From contig JAIRTE010000015.1 of the NCBI GenBank assembly GCA_031255095.1, positions 1-56,854 on the forward strand: 56,854 bases of DNA, given 5' to 3'. Shown piece after piece: positions 44,018-54,846 of the stretch. A model generated the notes under the pieces. The model was given only the letters and a program-made list of their open reading frames with translations, was not told the DNA's origin and made no database searches. Positions within the stretch are counted from its first letter, which is position 1, and each line of letters opens with the position of its first letter. Position numbers and translations under genes: made by a program. The DNA is from Mycoplasmataceae bacterium. GTDB lineage: Bacteria; Bacillota_I; Bacilli_A; Mycoplasmatales; Mycoplasmoidaceae.

Positions 44018-46251
44018 TTAACTAAAATATCCTGGAAAACGAATATATTCAAAATCATCTGGAAGTATCAATGCATATATATCAACAATTTCAATGTATA
44101 ATTTGAATTTTTTTGTTACATAAATTGTTTGGTTATATGCGTAATCTAAAGTGTCCATCATAGAACTTTGATGAAACACCCTACCAACGTCATCAAAATC
44201 TTTTATATCTTTAGGCAACGTAATGTCCTTACCAACCGTACCATCCGTACCTTTCGCACCTACAAATTTATAATATATTATTTCTTTTTTATTATAATCA
44301 TCAAAATATGATTGTTTTAGATAATAACATTCTTCAGATTTGCTACAGCTCTCATTATTGTTTGTATATTTAAGTTGAAATCTATTACCAATATATTTAT
44401 ATTTAACTTTATTTGAGATAACTTTATACTGATTTGGTCCTGTCTTCTCTACCGCATTCTCAAAAATTTTTGTACAATCACTATTGCTAATTATCAAATC
44501 ATTAGTATCAATATTAAGAGTGGAAGGGGAAGGGAAAAATAAACCTTCTTTATGTTTTTCCTTATGCTTATGCGGATCATAAGTGCCATAACTTAAAAAA
44601 TTTTCACCATTATAATTATTGAAAAGTTTAAGGTCAGTTGTATAACTACGGTTGTCATCTTTTACACCAAAACCAGAAAGAGTATAAGAATCATAAAAAC
44701 CTGAAAATTCAGCATAATTATCAGTTGGTACTTCTTGAATACCATATACCTTTTCATTAGATTTTGGAGAATAATAAGCATTGTAATAATTTGTATCCTC
44801 TGCAAGATAATTTTTATTTTCTGCAAGATAATTTTTATTTTCTGTTAAAAATTTTTGTAATGGTGAATCTTTCAAAACAGGTTCTTGATACATAGACGCA
44901 TCTAAGCCAGATACAGCTTCAATAGCTATACTACCATAATATGGCATATCTCCAACATAATAATTTTCACCATAATATATATATTTCCCTAAATCAGCTA
45001 ATTTTTTTTGTCCTGTATTATTCTCATCCCCAAAAAATTTCGCATCAACAGTAGCTGGTCGCGTTGTACTTATTAATGTTATTGGATCTTTTACCTCACT
45101 AATTGTTTCACTTTTCCCATTCAAAGCAATAGTGCATTTTGCTTCATATTCTAAATCTTTATAATCTTCATGATTTTTATTAGCATCGCCTAATTGTGTT
45201 TCTTTAGTACCTTCTATTTTATATTTAGCTACAATAGTGAATGAAACCCCTTCACTAAATTCTGTTTTATATTCAAAATTTAATTTGTTTGAAGTACTAT
45301 TCTTTGAAAGTATAGCTTTTTCACTACCTTTTGTAATATTAATAGGTCCCTGGGTCACATAATCTTTAGAACTGACATTATAACCTGATGGAGCTTCAGT
45401 TTTATATCCTGTTATGTCTATCTCTTCGCCTCTATGTTTCAAGGTTAAAGTTGCAGTATTACCTTTGCTCAAAAAAGCTTTATCGCTAGTTAGTGTTGAA
45501 GCATCAACTAAATTAGTTATTAATTCTGGTTCTTGTGTGCCTATCAACACATAAACAGAATTAGTTTTAGGTGTTAATTTAATTGAATTACCATTAATTT
45601 CAATATTCAATTCTGAAAGATTTAAATTATTGTAATTTAGTGAAATCATTTTAAGTATTTCTTCTTTGCTAAAATCAGAAATAGTGTTTTTGGCTTTATA
45701 CACTACACCATTTTTGTTGTATTGAGGAGTTTTATATATTTTAGGTAAAACTATATTAGAAGGTAATTGAACCTTCTTATTTCATACGACTACAGCAGAA
45801 GTAGTTGTATCATAATCAACTGCATCTACATTAGGTTTAACTACAACTGAAGAATTAGTCAAATCTCAATTTGAAAAATGCCATTGATCAGTGTGTTTAA
45901 ATATTGAATTTAAACCATCTGGGCTATAGCTATATTGTTTCAATAATGCTTGTTTTAGCATTTTAACAAATGCTGTTGTTTCAGTTCTTATGTCGTTTTC
46001 ACTTAGAGGCTGCTCTAAGTCCAAACTAACTGGATAAGAAGTTGTTTGAGGACTAGAAGCATTGTATTTAACAAAGCTAACTGGTCCTGTGGACGCATCC
46101 AAATCTATTGGATCTGTTTGTTTATTAGCTGGATCAATAGTTTTAATGAGACTGTTATTAGTTAAATGGTTATAAAGAATTACCCCCCTACAAAAAAACT
46201 ACCCATGGCTATACCTATACCAAACATGTTTAAAAATTTCCTTAATTTCAT
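44018..46251 (-). pseudogene. Surface protein, frameshifted at a G/T tract (probable OFF phase variant)
   Basis: ATG 46251 opens a signal peptide (MKLRKFLNMFGIGIAMGSFF) that hits TAA at 46180 just after a T7 and G6 tract. The long body frame (stop 44018, about 720 residues) starts in the other frame right after the tract: with one extra G the two join as FFVGGVILYNHLTNN. The body is rich in Tyr/Asn/Ser/Thr, with no known domain; it holds two ENKNYLA repeats (44800-44841) and a collagen-like scrap GAKGTDGTVGKD. No lipobox Cys. Either it is reversible phase variation or the gene is dying, as its 3' end also looks shifted. Confidence 0.65.
46183..46198 (-). repeat. G6 and T7 homopolymer tracts at a signal-peptide junction
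   Basis: On the coding strand TTTTTTT-GTA-GGGGGG. A G6 run stands out in this AT-rich genome. Gain of one base, or loss of two, joins the signal peptide to the body. Confidence 0.75.
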
Positions 46252-46386
46252 ACAATGTTTTTATAAGTTAATTTTTGAACATTATTGGATAAAAATTAGC
46301 ATATATATTTAAATATATATGGTTAAATTGTTATTTTATTTCTTGAATGAGTCCAAAAAACTAACAAAGGTTAAAATTAATTAAAG

Positions 46387-46441
46387 TGCAAAAACTTATA
46401 GAATTTATAAGTTTCTGCATATTTTTGCAAAAACTTATAAT
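46387..46441 (+). promoter_or_regulatory. Operator-like repeats and -10 box of the ATPase gene
   Basis: TGCAAAAACTTATA occurs at 46387-46400 and 46426-46439; the first copy starts a hairpin AACTTATA-GAATT-TATAAGTT. TATAAT (46436-46441) ends 6 nt before ATG 46448. The arrangement recurs at 48426-48492. The rest of the 46252-46447 gap has only an AT palindrome near 46305-46320. Confidence 0.55.
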
Positions 46442-46447
46442 AATCTC

Positions 46448-47680
46448 ATGGAAGTCTTAAGAAAAAAGTATTTAGAAAAACTTAACAAATTAAAAGCAGT
46501 TGATCTAATAAAAGTAATTACAGGAATTAGAAGATGTGGTAAAACCACTCTTTTATTGCAATTCATTGAAGAGTTAAAAAAAGAGTATAAACAGGAACAA
46601 ATTATTTATATTAATTTTGATGATAAAGAAAATAGACATCTATTAAATATTAATGAATTAGAAAAATTTTTAGATTCTAAAATTAGCAGGGATAAGCAAA
46701 TGTTTTTATTTTGTGATGAAATCCAAAATGTTATTGGATTTGAAGAATTAATACTAAGTTACTATTCAGTTAATAAAAATGTTGATATTTATTTAACTGG
46801 TTCTAATTCCCATATGATTTCAAACCAAATAGCAACCAAATTCACAGGAAGAGAAATAAACATTAAAGTATTACCTTTAAGTTTTATGGAATTTTATGAA
46901 TTACATAATGGTAATGAAAATAATAAATATGAAGTGTTTAATAAATATGTAAAAAGTGGAGCTTTTCCCATAATTTCCAATTTCTTAGATGAAAATGAAC
47001 TTGTGGAAAATACATTAACAAATATTATTGACACAATATTATTAAGGGATTTGATACCACATTTTAAAATTAAAAATATTCCATTATTAAAAAAAATTTT
47101 AACTTTTGTTATGGAAAATATTGGAAATCAATTTTCTGTTATTAATGTGGTTACATATTTAAAGAACAATAATATTGAAAATACAAGTGTGCATACAATA
47201 GAAAATTATTTGGATGCAATTGTCCAATGTTTTTTAATAATAAAAATTGAACGTTTGGATATCAAAGGTTTAAAAATATTAAAAAAATATTACAAATTTT
47301 TTGCAATTGATTTAAAATTGCGAAATATACTTTGTAATAAAAACTTTGATCAAGATAGAGGAAGATGTTTGGAAAATATTATTTTATTAAATCTCTACAA
47401 TAAATTTAATAAGATAAATGTTGGTACTTATTATTACAATGATAATGGTAAAATGAAAATATTAGAATGTGATTTTGTTTGTCAAAATAATTCAGACAAA
47501 GTTTTCATACAAATATGCGATGACATATTATTAAGTTCTGTATATGATAGAGAAATTAATATATTACACAAAATCAAAAACGGAAGGAAAATATTAATCA
47601 ACAATTCCAGAATCAATCAAATAGTTGATGGTGTAGAGATAATAGATATTGTTGATTTTTTATTAAAAGGTACTATTTAA
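46448..47680 (+). CDS. AAA ATPase with DUF4143-type C-terminal domain
   Basis: Protein of 410 residues. Walker A GIRRCGKTTLL (about 25-36), Walker B MFLFCDEIQNV, sensor YLTGSNSHMIS, then TGREINIKVLPLSFMEF, the common AAA_14 pattern. The C-terminal half (RGRCLENIILLNLYNKF ... ECDFVCQ) resembles the DUF4143 domain, with a nuclease-like E-x-D-F motif. These proteins are widespread, mobile-looking and of unclear function. It contains no TGA codon, unlike its neighbours, which may point to recent arrival from a standard-code source or simply few Trp. Its end overlaps an fpg fragment. Confidence 0.85.
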   Translation: MEVLRKKYLEKLNKLKAVDLIKVITGIRRCGKTTLLLQFIEELKKEYKQEQIIYINFDDKENRHLLNINELEKFLDSKISRDKQMFLFCDEIQNVIGFEELILSYYSVNKNVDIYLTGSNSHMISNQIATKFTGREINIKVLPLSFMEFYELHNGNENNKYEVFNKYVKSGAFPIISNFLDENELVENTLTNIIDTILLRDLIPHFKIKNIPLLKKILTFVMENIGNQFSVINVVTYLKNNNIENTSVHTIENYLDAIVQCFLIIKIERLDIKGLKILKKYYKFFAIDLKLRNILCNKNFDQDRGRCLENIILLNLYNKFNKINVGTYYYNDNGKMKILECDFVCQNNSDKVFIQICDDILLSSVYDREINILHKIKNGRKILINNSRINQIVDGVEIIDIVDFLLKGTI

Positions 47681-47828
47681 TAATTCTTTGACATTTAGGA
47701 CAAAAACATGTTCCTCGACCACTAATTTTTATTTTTTGAATTATGCTTTTGCACAAATGACATTTTTGTCCATTTCTGCCATACACTTCTAAATATTGTT
47801 GATAATTTCCACTATGATTTGTTGAATA
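47673..47828 (-). pseudogene. fpg 3' fragment
   Basis: About 155 bp closely matching 48559-48714, the zinc-finger end of fpg: the protein reading has CPKCQ and CHLC counterparts, although CHLC has become CHLCKS with changes. It starts exactly after the ATPase end and breaks off at GTTGAATA. It is the leftover of a duplicated fpg. Confidence 0.8.
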
Positions 47829-47849
47829 CTACTGACCCTATTTTGCAAT

Positions 47850-48207
47850 ACTTTTGGATTTAAATATGAACAAAATGTGTGCCTCAGTTTAGGGACACTT
47901 TGAATGGTAAACTTGTAAAAGAAGAAGTGAAAGATGGTAAAAAAATGCTTCTGATAAATCAGGAGAACATTGCCCAGAAATGACTGATAGTGCAGCAATT
48001 GCAAGACATGAAAATGGCAATGGTACATTTAAAAGTAATAACAATCTTTTAAATAGAATCAAAAGGAAACTTGCAATTATAAAACATTGTAAATTAACTT
48101 CTGATAAACCAACTGCATTTAGAGAAAAACCTGAAGCACCCAAACAAGCAGAATCTTCTGCAATTCAACATGATGTGGAAAATGATGATGGTCTAAGAAC
48201 TAATTAA
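47850..48207 (+). pseudogene. Frameshifted hypothetical gene at an A7 tract
   Basis: Two frames join if the A7 run at 47939-47945 had eight A: CVPQFRDTLNGKLVKEEVKD then GKKNASDKSGEHCPEM, continuing to TAA at 48205. The second part alone could start at ATG 47980 (75 residues, Lys/Glu/Asn-rich). Not recognised. No promoter was identified. Confidence 0.35.
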
Positions 48208-48252
48208 TATAGGGTTAATTATCTATTAATAGGTTTTTATATATAAAGCAAT

Positions 48253-48402
48253 TTATTTTGCTTTTCAACGTTTGTATTTTTCTTTAAGACTATCAACCTC
48301 GTCCCCAATGATTTTATTTACATCATTTAATATTTCTCGTAAAGAAAGTTCTTCTGTATTGTTAACAGAATTACCCACATTTTTATTATTTTTACTAGAC
48401 AT
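48253..48402 (-). CDS. Small hypothetical protein, 49 residues
   Basis: MSSKNNKNVGNSVNNTEELS then a helix LREILNDVNKIIGDEVDSLK and KEKYKRWKAK. Charged and soluble. TATAAT-like TATAATAT lies about 6 nt before the ATG. Not recognised; it might be a small regulator of the neighbouring repeats. Confidence 0.4.
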
Positions 48403-48425
48403 ATAAATATTATACTTGCAAGCTG

Positions 48426-48558
48426 TCTAAGTATAAAAACTTATAGAAATTATAAGATTCTGCATTTTTTTGCAAAAACTTATAATAATCACATGAAAGA
48501 TGCTTAGAAAACATTATTCCATTAAATCTTTACAATAAATTTAATAAAATAAAAGATA
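48426..48558 (+). pseudogene. Collapsed second copy of the ATPase gene
   Basis: Positions 48431-48495 repeat the ATPase leader (hairpin, TGCAAAAACTTATA, TATAAT, ATG) and 48497-48552 match 47380-47437 inside the ATPase gene, after which the sequence jumps to the ATPase 3' end (GATACTATTTAA). About 1.1 kb is deleted internally. Confidence 0.75.
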
Positions 48559-49404
48559 CTATTTAATAATTCTTTGACATTTAGGACAAAAACATGTTCC
48601 ACGACCACCAATTTTTATTTTTTGAATGATATTATTGCACAAATGACATTTTTGTCCATTTCTGCCATACACCTCTAAATATTGTTGATAATTACCACTA
48701 TGATTTGTTGAATCAACATAACTAGAAACAGTTGTTCCTTTATTTTTAATTGATTTTAACATAATAGTTTTTGTATTATCAACTATTTCTTTACAATTAG
48801 TAATATTTAAATTTTTAGAAATAGTTAAAGGATGAATTTTAGATGCAAATAATATTTCATCACAATAAATATTACCAATACCAGTTTGTTTTGTTTGATC
48901 TAGTAAAAATGTTTTGATATTTTTATTAGATTTTTGAATGTTATCAAATAAATATTTAGCATTAAAGTTTTTATCCAAAACATCAATTCCTAATTTTTTA
49001 ATTTCTGCTGAATTTAAAATTTCACCATTATCATAAATGTGCAATGTACCAAAAAGCCGACTATCATAAAATTGTAATTTAACATTATTATTAAAAATTA
49101 ATTCTAATCTTAAATGTGAAGCATTAAATTTAGTACTAACAATTTTAGCATTGTTATTTAAAATTAATTTACCTTCCATTCTCATATGAAATAATAAATT
49201 TTTATTATGCGATAGTTTAATCCTTATGTATTTACCAATCCGTTCAATATCAATAATTTCTTCATTTTTAGTATAGTTATTAAATTTTTTAGGATTTGAG
49301 TTTTTAAGTGGAGCAGTGTTATAAACTTTAGTATCAACAATTACTAAAGATTTTAATGAGCTTAAATTACTGACAATCGTTTGTACTTCTGGTAATTCAG
49401 GCAC
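48559..49404 (-). CDS. fpg: Formamidopyrimidine-DNA glycosylase
   Basis: Protein of 281 residues (mutM) that removes oxidised purines. Begins PELPEVQTIV with the catalytic N-terminal Pro and Glu; QTGIGNIYCDEILF is the H2TH region; the zinc finger is CHLCNNIIQKIKIGGRGTCF plus CPKCQ. The start is GTG 49404, overlapping by one base the stop of the upstream membrane protein (TAGTG). Intact copy of a duplicated segment. Confidence 0.95.
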   Translation of the reverse strand: MPELPEVQTIVSNLSSLKSLVIVDTKVYNTAPLKNSNPKKFNNYTKNEEIIDIERIGKYIRIKLSHNKNLLFHMRMEGKLILNNNAKIVSTKFNASHLRLELIFNNNVKLQFYDSRLFGTLHIYDNGEILNSAEIKKLGIDVLDKNFNAKYLFDNIQKSNKNIKTFLLDQTKQTGIGNIYCDEILFASKIHPLTISKNLNITNCKEIVDNTKTIMLKSIKNKGTTVSSYVDSTNHSGNYQQYLEVYGRNGQKCHLCNNIIQKIKIGGRGTCFCPKCQRIIK

Positions 49405-50162
49405 TATATTTTATAGTTTAAAAATTCTGCATCAGTAAAACTAATTAAAAATATTGCAGGTAAATAAGTTATTCATACTAGGAAAAATATTGTTGGATTA
49501 GTTGTACCAGTCGCAACTTCATTAATTACAATTAAATCAGAAAGAAAAAAGATTAAACAACCAATAATATAAAAAATACTTTTTCTTTCATTAATAAAAC
49601 AAAAAGAAGTCCAAACACCAAGTGTTAATAATAAGATATATAATGGTACAAAGATTTTGTACAACAATCCCATTAAACCCGTTTTGGCTTGTAATTCTCA
49701 ATGGAATGTAAAATAATATATTACAGAAATTAAGGCAAATATAAGTAGTGGAATTAAATGTTTCTTTTTAAATTTTTTAATTTTAAAAGTATATGAAATT
49801 AAAAATATTCAAGTAATAAAAAATCCACCCAATGCAAAAGGTGAAACAACTGGAACAAATTTTAAAATTTCAGCAATTGCACAAAATAAAATTGCCAATG
49901 AAATAAATTTATCTTTTTTTCAAGTGTTAATGATTGATTGTTTATCAAATCCATTTTTAACAATTGTGAAAATTACAGCACTTAAAATGAATAGGATACC
50001 AAATATTTCTACTATTCCATGATACAATGAAAAAGTAGATAATTTGACATCTGGTAATAAATGACCACAAGTGATAGCAATTGAAAAACCAATTGCCACA
50101 AACACAATACTACCAACTACATAATATGGTAAAATTTTTTTTGGTGTAAGATCTTTAAGCAT
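49404..50162 (-). CDS. YhhN-like integral membrane protein
   Basis: Protein of 252 residues with about eight hydrophobic segments, read through several TGA codons. The C-terminal IGCLIFFLSDLIVINEVATG and TYLPAIFLISF resemble the YhhN/TMEM86 family, whose animal member is a lysoplasmalogenase; the SD pair is the suggested active-site region. This assignment is tentative. It follows the aldehyde dehydrogenase by 9 bp. Confidence 0.55.
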
Positions 50163-50171
50163 ATTATTTCC

Positions 50172-51545
50172 TTACTTTGTAAACATTTTTATTATAGCAG
50201 TTTTAATTTTTGATCATGGAGGATAAAACAAACAACTATCAAAAGTAGTTGATGTTTTTAAATAACTAACTGTGTTGCTAAAAGTATTAAAACCAGTTTT
50301 ACCATGGTAAGAACCAATACCACTTTTACCAACTCCACCAAAAGGCAAGTGGTGGTTAGATATATGCATTAATGCATCATTAATGCACACTGCACCAGAA
50401 CTAAAGTTATTAGTAATGTTTGCAATATGCTCTTTAGATTTACAAAAAATGTATAGTGCTAAAGATTCATTAAATGGTTTTAGTGAATCTTTTAATGTTA
50501 CTAAGTCTTCAATTTGAATAATTGGTAGTATTGGTCCAAATATTTCTTCTTTCATACAAGAAGAATTAAATTCAGCACTAATCATTGTTGGAGCAATGGT
50601 TAGAGTATTTCGATCAATTTTACCACCATATATGATATTTTTATCATCAAAATATCCAGATATTCGATTAAAATGTTCTTCAGAAATAATCTTAGGATAT
50701 TTATCACTACCTAATAACTTAGCATAAAATTTATCAATATAAATTTTCATTAACCCAATAAATTGTTCATATACTGAAGATTCAATAACTACAAAATCTG
50801 GTGCAACACAAGTTTGACCTGCATTGAATCATTTTGCTCTAGCGATTCTTTTTGCAGCAAGATTTAAATTAGCATCTTTGGTAATTATTGTTGGATTTTT
50901 ACCTCCTAATTCTAAAGTATATGGTGTTAATGTATTTGCACATTGTTGTGCAATAATTTTACCAACATTATAACTACCTGTAAAAAATACAAAATCATAT
51001 TTTACATCAAATAGATTTTCATATGGTACTAAATCCTTATTAATACAAATTACATGTTCATCTTTGAATACTGAACCTAAAATATTAGTAATTGTTTTAT
51101 TTATAAATTGTGTTTGGTGTGGCAAAAATACTATTGCAGTATTACCACTAGCAATAGCATCAATTAGTGGAACCAATGCTAATTGAAATGGATAATTTCA
51201 AGGGACTGAAATTAAACATACACCTTTAGGTTTAGCAATAGTATAAGATTTAGAAAACATAGTTGTCATACTTTTGCTAACTTTCTTTTTGTGAGAAAAA
51301 GAACTAAGTTTTTTAATCATGTATTTAATTTCGTTCATGACAATTACATATTCTGTAATAAAAACTTCTTGTTCGGATTTATTTAAATCTTTTTTTAATG
51401 CAGCAGTAATTTCTTTGTAATTTTTTTTAAGAGCAATTTTTAACTGCTTTAAAATTAATTTACGATTTTTAATATTTAAAGTAGCATTTGATTCAAAAAA
51501 ATTTTTTTGATTATTAAAAATATTTAATATGTAATTATTAGTCAT
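50172..51545 (-). CDS. NAD(P)-dependent aldehyde dehydrogenase
   Basis: Protein of 457 residues. Cofactor site FFTGSYNVGKII, catalytic Glu in TLELGGKNP, catalytic Cys in NAGQTCVAPD, and HLPFGGVGKSGIGSYHG near the end, as in class 3-type fatty/aryl aldehyde dehydrogenases. It may oxidise lipid aldehydes; the adjacent YhhN-like protein, whose relatives release fatty aldehydes, makes this pairing suggestive. TATAAT lies about 10 nt before ATG 51545. Four TGA codons. Confidence 0.9.
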
Positions 51546-51566
51546 ATTTGAGTTAATTATAAGTGT

Positions 51567-54500
51567 TTATTCAAATTTATCATTTGAGTTGTAAACCTTT
51601 CCTAAAACACTAACATTCACAATTTTAAATTTTTCTATTAGATTGTTTGGTACAATAAAAAGTCTCTTAGATTTGCCATCTTCTCCTGCGTAATCCTTAA
51701 ACAAACTTTTAACTTCAAATTTTTTTGAATAACCAGAAATTTCATAAATTTCATTAGAATTAAATTTAATTCCGTTACTTTCATATTCAGCATTATCCTT
51801 TAATTTAATCTTTGTACCTTTGTAAATAACTATATGTTTTTGTGACTGTATTTTTTTAAGCAAATCTTTGTCTGTTTTTACAGTATAATTTTCATTTTTT
51901 CACTCATTATTTTCTTTTCAAAAATAAATTTTTTTGAATGGGAAAGATGTATAAGCACCAGCATTTGACCAATTTTCATCATTTTTTTGGCCTTTTGGAA
52001 AGAAATATGTATCTTTTTCTGTTTTACTAAGTAATGATAAATTTGCTATTTTAGCTATTGAATTTTCATTTTTAATTTCTACATAGTCATATTTTGTAGG
52101 AATTTTTTTATCTTTCTCAATTTTAAATGAATCATTTTCCTCATTTAAATAATATAAAAAAGAATTTATCTTTAAATCATTTTCTTGATATTTATTAAAT
52201 ATTTTCTGCAATTTTAAAAATAATTCATTCTCACTGTGAAACATTTTCACACATTCTTTTTCTTTACCATTAAAATATTTTTTTAAATCATTATTTTCTG
52301 TTGTTAACAAATTTATTTTTTCATTTAAAAAATAATCATTTTTTTTACTTTTTGTTATTGAATACAAAGTCTGATTATAAAATTCATTGTTCGTGTGTTT
52401 ATAAATTGGTTTATAATAATTAAAATTTAAAGAATTTTGGAATTTTTCACTATTAATTTTATTTTCTGCTAGCATTCTTTTTATTTCTCCCATTAAATTC
52501 ATTTCTTTGTCAGTAATTTTATTTTTTTCAATATTGGATTCTATTTTTTGTGTTAAGAAATATGAGTAAGCAACTGCAACAGCATCAACACCATGATGTG
52601 AATAAATTTGTCGATTTTTATCATAATTTTTTTGAATAAAGTCTAAATCTCCAGGAGCAATTTTTGTATCCTTCAAATGGAGAATATTTTTAATTTTATT
52701 AGTAATTTTACCAGTTGTAGTAAAAACATTTTTTTCACCATATTTTTTTATTAAAATTTCCTTTATTATTGAAGTAATATAAGAGGTGTCGGACAAATTC
52801 CTACCAACAAAACCTAATTTTTCAGCCAATTTATTAATATCTTTTTCTTCTTCCATCAAACGAGAATACTTGTTAGGATTATTCTTTTTTATCTCTTTTC
52901 AACATTCACTATTACATTTTTGCATTTGTGTACCATTAAAGAAAACAGCTGGTGTTTTATTACCTTTATATTGATTTTCAGTTTTAAGCACTAAAACTTT
53001 ATTATTATATGAATCATCACCTGATCATGAAAGTGCAAAAATATGATCAATTTCACAATAAGAACCATCTCCTAATCTATCTTTGTCAATTGATTTTAAA
53101 GAATATGGACATGTACCATTTTGTTCTTCATATAGTCTATATTTTGTAATCAATGTAGGCATTGGAGTAATTTTGTTTTTATTTAATTCCTCAACTATAT
53201 TTTTATTTCTTTTTTTATTTTCATCATTAATTGTTTTTATTTCTTTTCTAGTCTCGTATGAATTATGAGATCTAGCCATTTCAATATTAAAAATTACATC
53301 ATCTTTGTTAATTTTGTATTTCTTAAAATATTTATGTAAAACATGCAACAACATATTAGTAACTTTTTTAACATTAGAATTGGTTATTTCACTCATTAAT
53401 TGTTCTACATTTTTAGCCTTTACAATTTGAGGATTATCTTTTATTCATGATTGCAAATTGTATTTATTTTTTAAAAAATCTTTGAGTAGAAGATTGCATG
53501 CCTTTATTGAAAGTCTTGATTGAGAAAAATATTCTTTTCCATTTTTAACAATGTAATTTTGTAAAAAAGTTTTATCTATTTTATCTTTTATTTCTTTTTC
53601 TAATTCTGCTCCAAGTGGGTATTCCATCTTTAATTCACCTTCCTTAGTTTTAGAATTTTCATCAATTCATGACCTATCTATATATTTATTTAATATATTA
53701 CTTCATCCGTCAAGTAAATTAATTGAATCAAAATTAAAAGTATCTTCACCTTTAGTAAAAATAGAAATATTTAACAAATTTGCAAATGTTTTAGTATGAG
53801 TTAAAACATTTGTTGAAAAAAGTTTAATTTCGCATTTGCCATTCTTTATTTCATCTGCAAATGGACAACATTCAAATTGAAAAGCTTTAATAAATGCTTT
53901 ATAAGTGATTGTTTTTTCTTTAATAATCCAATCAATTATCAGTTTCTTATCATTGGCAGTTAAATCATATTTTTCTCCTGTTTTTGGTTTAAATCAAGAT
54001 CTATTATTTAAACTTTCTAAAATTCTAAATAATTCAAAAGAACTAGTCATTTTATTGCTTCTATTTTCATTAGGGAATAAAGTACATTTACCAATTAATT
54101 TGTCAAAAATTCTTTCAGTAGAATTATTTTGTGCATTACTAAAACATGTACCATAATTACTATTTGTTTTTGAATTTCCAGGACCAAATGCATAATTTCT
54201 TCTTCTATCAAATAAATTTAGAAATTCATTTTGAAATTTTTCAGAAAAACATTTTGTGACTTCAAAGAAAATTTTTATCTCTTTTTTGTAATCATTATGA
54301 CTTATAGAAATTATTTCTTCCTCCGCATTGAAGGCTTTTAATTTAAATGAGCCTACATTTTTAAAATGTACCATTATACGTTGTATCGGTAATATTTCAT
54401 TATCATTACAATACCAACTACCTCTATGTTGCAAATAATGGTATAACAACTTGATTAATGTATCTTGTGAATATGTATTAGTTTTATTAATTGCAATGTT

Positions 54501-54794
54501 ATATTTACATTCATATACATTAATATGATTTTTAATGATGTCAAAATTCAATAAAATATTATTATCTTTTAATAGACTGATAAAATCTTTTTTTAAATTG
54601 TATTTTCTTTTAATTCTTCTTCTTTGACTACGAAATTCTCTTCTATTAGCCATAGAATTTTTACCATCTTTTTCATTGTAATTATCTTTCATTCTAATAA
54701 TTAAAGGATTGCGTAATAATTTGCCACATTCATTTATTTCAGCAATGCCAATAGATGTAGGTCCCAAGTCAATTCCAATAATAGTTTTGGCCAT
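51567..54794 (-). CDS. cas9: CRISPR-associated endonuclease Cas9
   Basis: Protein of 1075 residues, compact form. RuvC-I has [14 protein letters not shown] (Asp9); the Arg-rich bridge helix [15 protein letters not shown] follows near 50; Ruv[13 protein letters not shown] (Glu505); [19 protein letters not shown] (His584) with [14 protein letters not shown]; Ruv[15 protein letters not shown] (His733, Asp737). All catalytic residues are present, so both strands could be cut. It needs about eight TGA Trp codons. The short C-terminal PAM-interacting part is poorly conserved. It is read opposite to cas1-cas2-csn2. TATAAT is 9 nt before the ATG. Confidence 0.96.
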
Positions 54795-54803
54795 AATAAC
54801 CTT

Positions 54804-54838
54804 ATTATACTTAAGGCATTTTTGTTAACATGTATAAT
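54804..54838. promoter_or_regulatory. Shared divergent promoter of cas9 and cas1
   Basis: Two TATAAT boxes back to back: 54809-54804 toward cas9 and 54833-54838 toward cas1, with 23 bp between them containing GTTAAC. The -35 regions must overlap. Both start codons lie 8-9 nt beyond their -10 box, with no ribosome binding site. Confidence 0.6.
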
Positions 54839-54846
54839 AAAAAATT

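Noticed and set aside
46301-46320. AT palindrome as an origin or operator
   Set aside because: Simple TATATAT/ATATATA sequence is frequent in this genome; no DnaA-box cluster was seen nearby.
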